This document shows positions 62,122 to 64,000 of a stretch of 64,000 bases of DNA, piece after piece. The position numbers and the translations under genes were made by a program. The stretch spans positions 1 to 64,000 of the forward strand of contig JAUYGX010000124.1 of assembly GCA_030690365.1 (NCBI GenBank). The letters are read 5' to 3'. How positions within the stretch are numbered: the stretch's first letter is position 1; each line of letters starts with the position of its first letter. The stretch comes from Bacteroidales bacterium. GTDB lineage: Bacteria; Bacteroidota; Bacteroidia; Bacteroidales; F082. The notes beneath the pieces were generated by a model. The model was given only the letters and a program-made list of their open reading frames with translations. It was not told where the DNA came from and searched no databases.

Positions 62122-64000
62122 TTGAAAAAAATACACCTTCTGAATAAATATAGAATAAAGCCACTCGCACATCGACTGGTTGCCGTGGTTGCATTGTTGT
62201 TTCTGGTGTTTTCAACTTCTTTTGCCGACGATGTGATCGTTGGCGGCATTATAACCGAAAATCAAACCTGGACTCCTGATAACACCTATATTGTTGTTTT
62301 AGACTTAAGGGTTGGACAAGGCGTAACCTTAACTATCCTCCCTGGAGTGACAGTAAAAATTGATCAGGGCAGAGGTATTCAAATATGGAGAGGCAATCTG
62401 ATTGTTGGTGATCCCCAGGGTATTAATACAGATTCTGTGTATTTTCAGGGAGATTATCCTGGAGCACGTGAAGGCTGGAAATGGAAAGGAATTACAATTC
62501 AAGGTGCTACTGAAGAAAGCAGTGTGATTATATCTCATGCCAATATCCATGATGCTGAAATTGGTATTGGTATTGTTCAGAGTGTAGGCGTTTTATTGCA
62601 AAACTCAACAATATCGCAAAATCAAAACATTGGTATACAGCTCATGGATTGTTCCTATTGTACGATTCAATCCTGTGCTGTGGTTGATAATTACAATGGT
62701 ATTGAAATATCTGCTACAAAATCAAATTCCAATTCCAATAATGAAATTCGGAGCAACCGTATCATGAATATCAACCATAATATTTATCTGTTAAAAGAGT
62801 CTGAAGGTCAGTTAAATGAAAATTTAATAAGTTACAACCTGATTCAGGATGCGAATAATGGAATTTGGATGGATAATAGCGGTGGCGGGTCTTCAGCTTA
62901 TAATGTGATATCTAATAACTACATTGTAAGCAACGGATCTGGCTTTGGCTTTGGTATTTTACTGGCTTTCGATTCTACTGAAGTAAAAAACAATATCTTT
63001 TGGTTGAACAATATGGCCCTGACTTTTGATCCCCTTGCGAGAAAAGGAAATGTTTCAAACAACAGTTACTATCAAAATGTAATAAGTATTCAGCTGCGTG
63101 ATGGCTGCGTGGATAATTCAATTTCACGTAATACGTTTTCTCATCAGGTTACAGCCGATTTTGACACAAAAGAAGTAGCAGGGGTAACCTTCTCAAATAA
63201 TAATATTTTTCCTGATCATTTTAATTCTCCTTTGGTTATTAATAGTACTTCTGGCGATTTGTTGGTTGATCAGATGTTTTGGGGAACGGATCAGCAAAAT
63301 TTGATCGATTCACTTATTTGGGATCATCAGGACGACCCGAATACCGGAAATTTTTTCTATATACCTTATCTTACTGAGCCAGATACCAACTTACCCATTT
63401 CACCACCCTCGGGTGTTAAAAAACAAATGATCAACGGGCAGGCCAGGATTTCCTGGAACACCAATCAGGAAAGCGATCTTGCTGGCTATTATGTTTATTA
63501 TGGAGAGTTTCAATACTATCATTTTGAGAAATCCACGGATGCCGGGCTAGTAGAATCTCTGGTGGTTGATAATATATATTTCAACGATTCAGTTGCAGTT
63601 ACGGCATATGATGGAAACGGTGTTTCAGAAAATGCACAACTATTAGGCTTCGAAAGCCCATTTGCTTTCGCAGAATATTTTCCATACGCCGGCGAGAATA
63701 GTGAGATTTGTAAGAATGTATCCATGTTCTTACTTTCTAATAGTACCGCTCCTTTTAGCTATGAAGAACTTATCTGGAAAACCTCAGGCGATGGTACCTT
63801 TAATGATGAGACTACTTTACACCCGGTTTATTTTCCCGGAGAAGAAGATATTACTCTGGGAAATGTGGTGCTTTCTATACATACCCTACGAAAAGACAGG
63901 TGGTTTTCTGATAGCCTGCTTCTAGATATTGTTGATTATGTTGTGGTATATGCCGGAAATGACACCACCATATTTAATGATGAAGAAATCCTGCTCTCGG
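62122..64000 (+). CDS. Large secreted right-handed beta-helix protein (3' end outside window)
   Basis: A stop-free frame runs from just after the previous gene to the window edge (626 codons), in the same frame as the previous gene. No ATG lies near its 5' end; TTG 62122 followed by AAA AAA gives MKKIHLLNKYRIK and a signal peptide ending TSFADD. An N-terminal region like VGGIITENQTWTPDNTYIV is followed by a parallel beta-helix (about 50-390) with repeated ISHANIHDAEIGI and NEIRSNRIMNINHNIYL turns, then a fibronectin-III-like part (ARISWNTNQESDLAGYYVYY, about 430-520) and the start of a gliding-motility-type PKD-like unit (VYAGNDTTIFNDEEI). The family is typical of T9SS cargo. It probably belongs to the sigma/FecR/STN operon. 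The function is unknown. Confidence 0.8.
   Translation, partial: MKKIHLLNKYRIKPLAHRLVAVVALLFLVFSTSFADDVIVGGIITENQTWTPDNTYIVVLDLRVGQGVTLTILPGVTVKIDQGRGIQIWRGNLIVGDPQGINTDSVYFQGDYPGAREGWKWKGITIQGATEESSVIISHANIHDAEIGIGIVQSVGVLLQNSTISQNQNIGIQLMDCSYCTIQSCAVVDNYNGIEISATKSNSNSNNEIRSNRIMNINHNIYLLKESEGQLNENLISYNLIQDANNGIWMDNSGGGSSAYNVISNNYIVSNGSGFGFGILLAFDSTEVKNNIFWLNNMALTFDPLARKGNVSNNSYYQNVISIQLRDGCVDNSISRNTFSHQVTADFDTKEVAGVTFSNNNIFPDHFNSPLVINSTSGDLLVDQMFWGTDQQNLIDSLIWDHQDDPNTGNFFYIPYLTEPDTNLPISPPSGVKKQMINGQARISWNTNQESDLAGYYVYYGEFQYYHFEKSTDAGLVESLVVDNIYFNDSVAVTAYDGNGVSENAQLLGFESPFAFAEYFPYAGENSEICKNVSMFLLSNSTAPFSYEELIWKTSGDGTFNDETTLHPVYFPGEEDITLGNVVLSIHTLRKDRWFSDSLLLDIVDYVVVYAGNDTTIFNDEEILLS

Noticed and set aside
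62329-62550. Short antisense ORF, and further short ORFs at 63519-63725 and 63662-63925
   Set aside because: All are shadows of the long beta-helix gene that starts at TTG 62122.

Overview
This is a chromosomal stretch of a Bacteroidota bacterium, most likely from the Bacteroidales/Marinilabiliales side of the phylum; I cannot name the genus from sequence alone. The evidence is a full-length SprA outer-membrane translocon of the type 9 secretion system (T9SS), several secreted proteins with T9SS C-terminal sorting domains, an RprX/RprY two-component pair, the starch-synthase-like / DUF4270 / glmS block, an ECF sigma / FecR pair, and repeated use of the Bacteroidota promoter core TAnnTTTG with weak ribosome binding sites. 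No rRNA or tRNA gene, CRISPR array, phage or intact transposase gene was seen.

Layout. 1-2.4 kb: the tail of one T9SS cargo, a broken sorting domain and a complete paralogous cargo. 2.8-7.2 kb: radical SAM enzyme, polyprenyl synthase, a PhoB/PhoR-like pair and a small outer-membrane barrel. 7.3-11.4 kb: starch-synthase-like protein, DUF4270 lipoprotein and GlmS. 11.4-15.7 kb: GNAT enzyme, a modular leucine-rich-repeat (LRR) protein and a TPR/HTH regulator. 15.7-16.5 kb: a repeat island with two near-identical 190-bp elements that have terminal inverted repeats. 16.5-19.6 kb: a coupled small ORF, a YCF48-like lipoprotein and a T9SS cargo. 19.7-28.7 kb: RprX/RprY, NhaA, an acyltransferase, a hybrid kinase, FbaA and a small helical-repeat protein. 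29-32.8 kb: acyl-CoA synthetase and an ECF sigma / anti-sigma / CpxP-like operon. 32.8-33.6 kb: a second repeat island. 33.6-38.2 kb: acid phosphatase, a 3beta-HSD-like dehydrogenase, a 5alpha-reductase-like membrane enzyme and Dxs. 38.4-48 kb: ruvA, sprA, gcvH, vanZ-like and tonB-like genes. 48-58.8 kb, mostly minus strand: UvrC, NhaC-type antiporter, RsmA, a TPR protein, a small lipoprotein, SerS, a repeat-filled gap, L27, L21 and an EamA transporter. 59-64 kb: ECF sigma, FecR, an outer-membrane barrel with an STN domain, and the start of a large secreted beta-helix protein that begins at TTG and runs off the window.

How they fit. The window is mostly housekeeping and envelope biology. SprA supplies the export pore for the sorting-domain proteins here. 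The TonB-like protein encoded beside it may link to envelope energisation. The most unusual unit is the last one: a FecI/FecR pair whose neighbour carries the STN signalling domain on a small barrel instead of a full TonB-dependent receptor, followed by a secreted beta-helix protein. This looks like a surface-signalling or surface-assembly locus that does not follow the usual SusCD arrangement. Other notable items are the three-module LRR protein, the MITE-like pair, a palindrome family found only between converging genes, and the 3beta-HSD / 5alpha-reductase pair.
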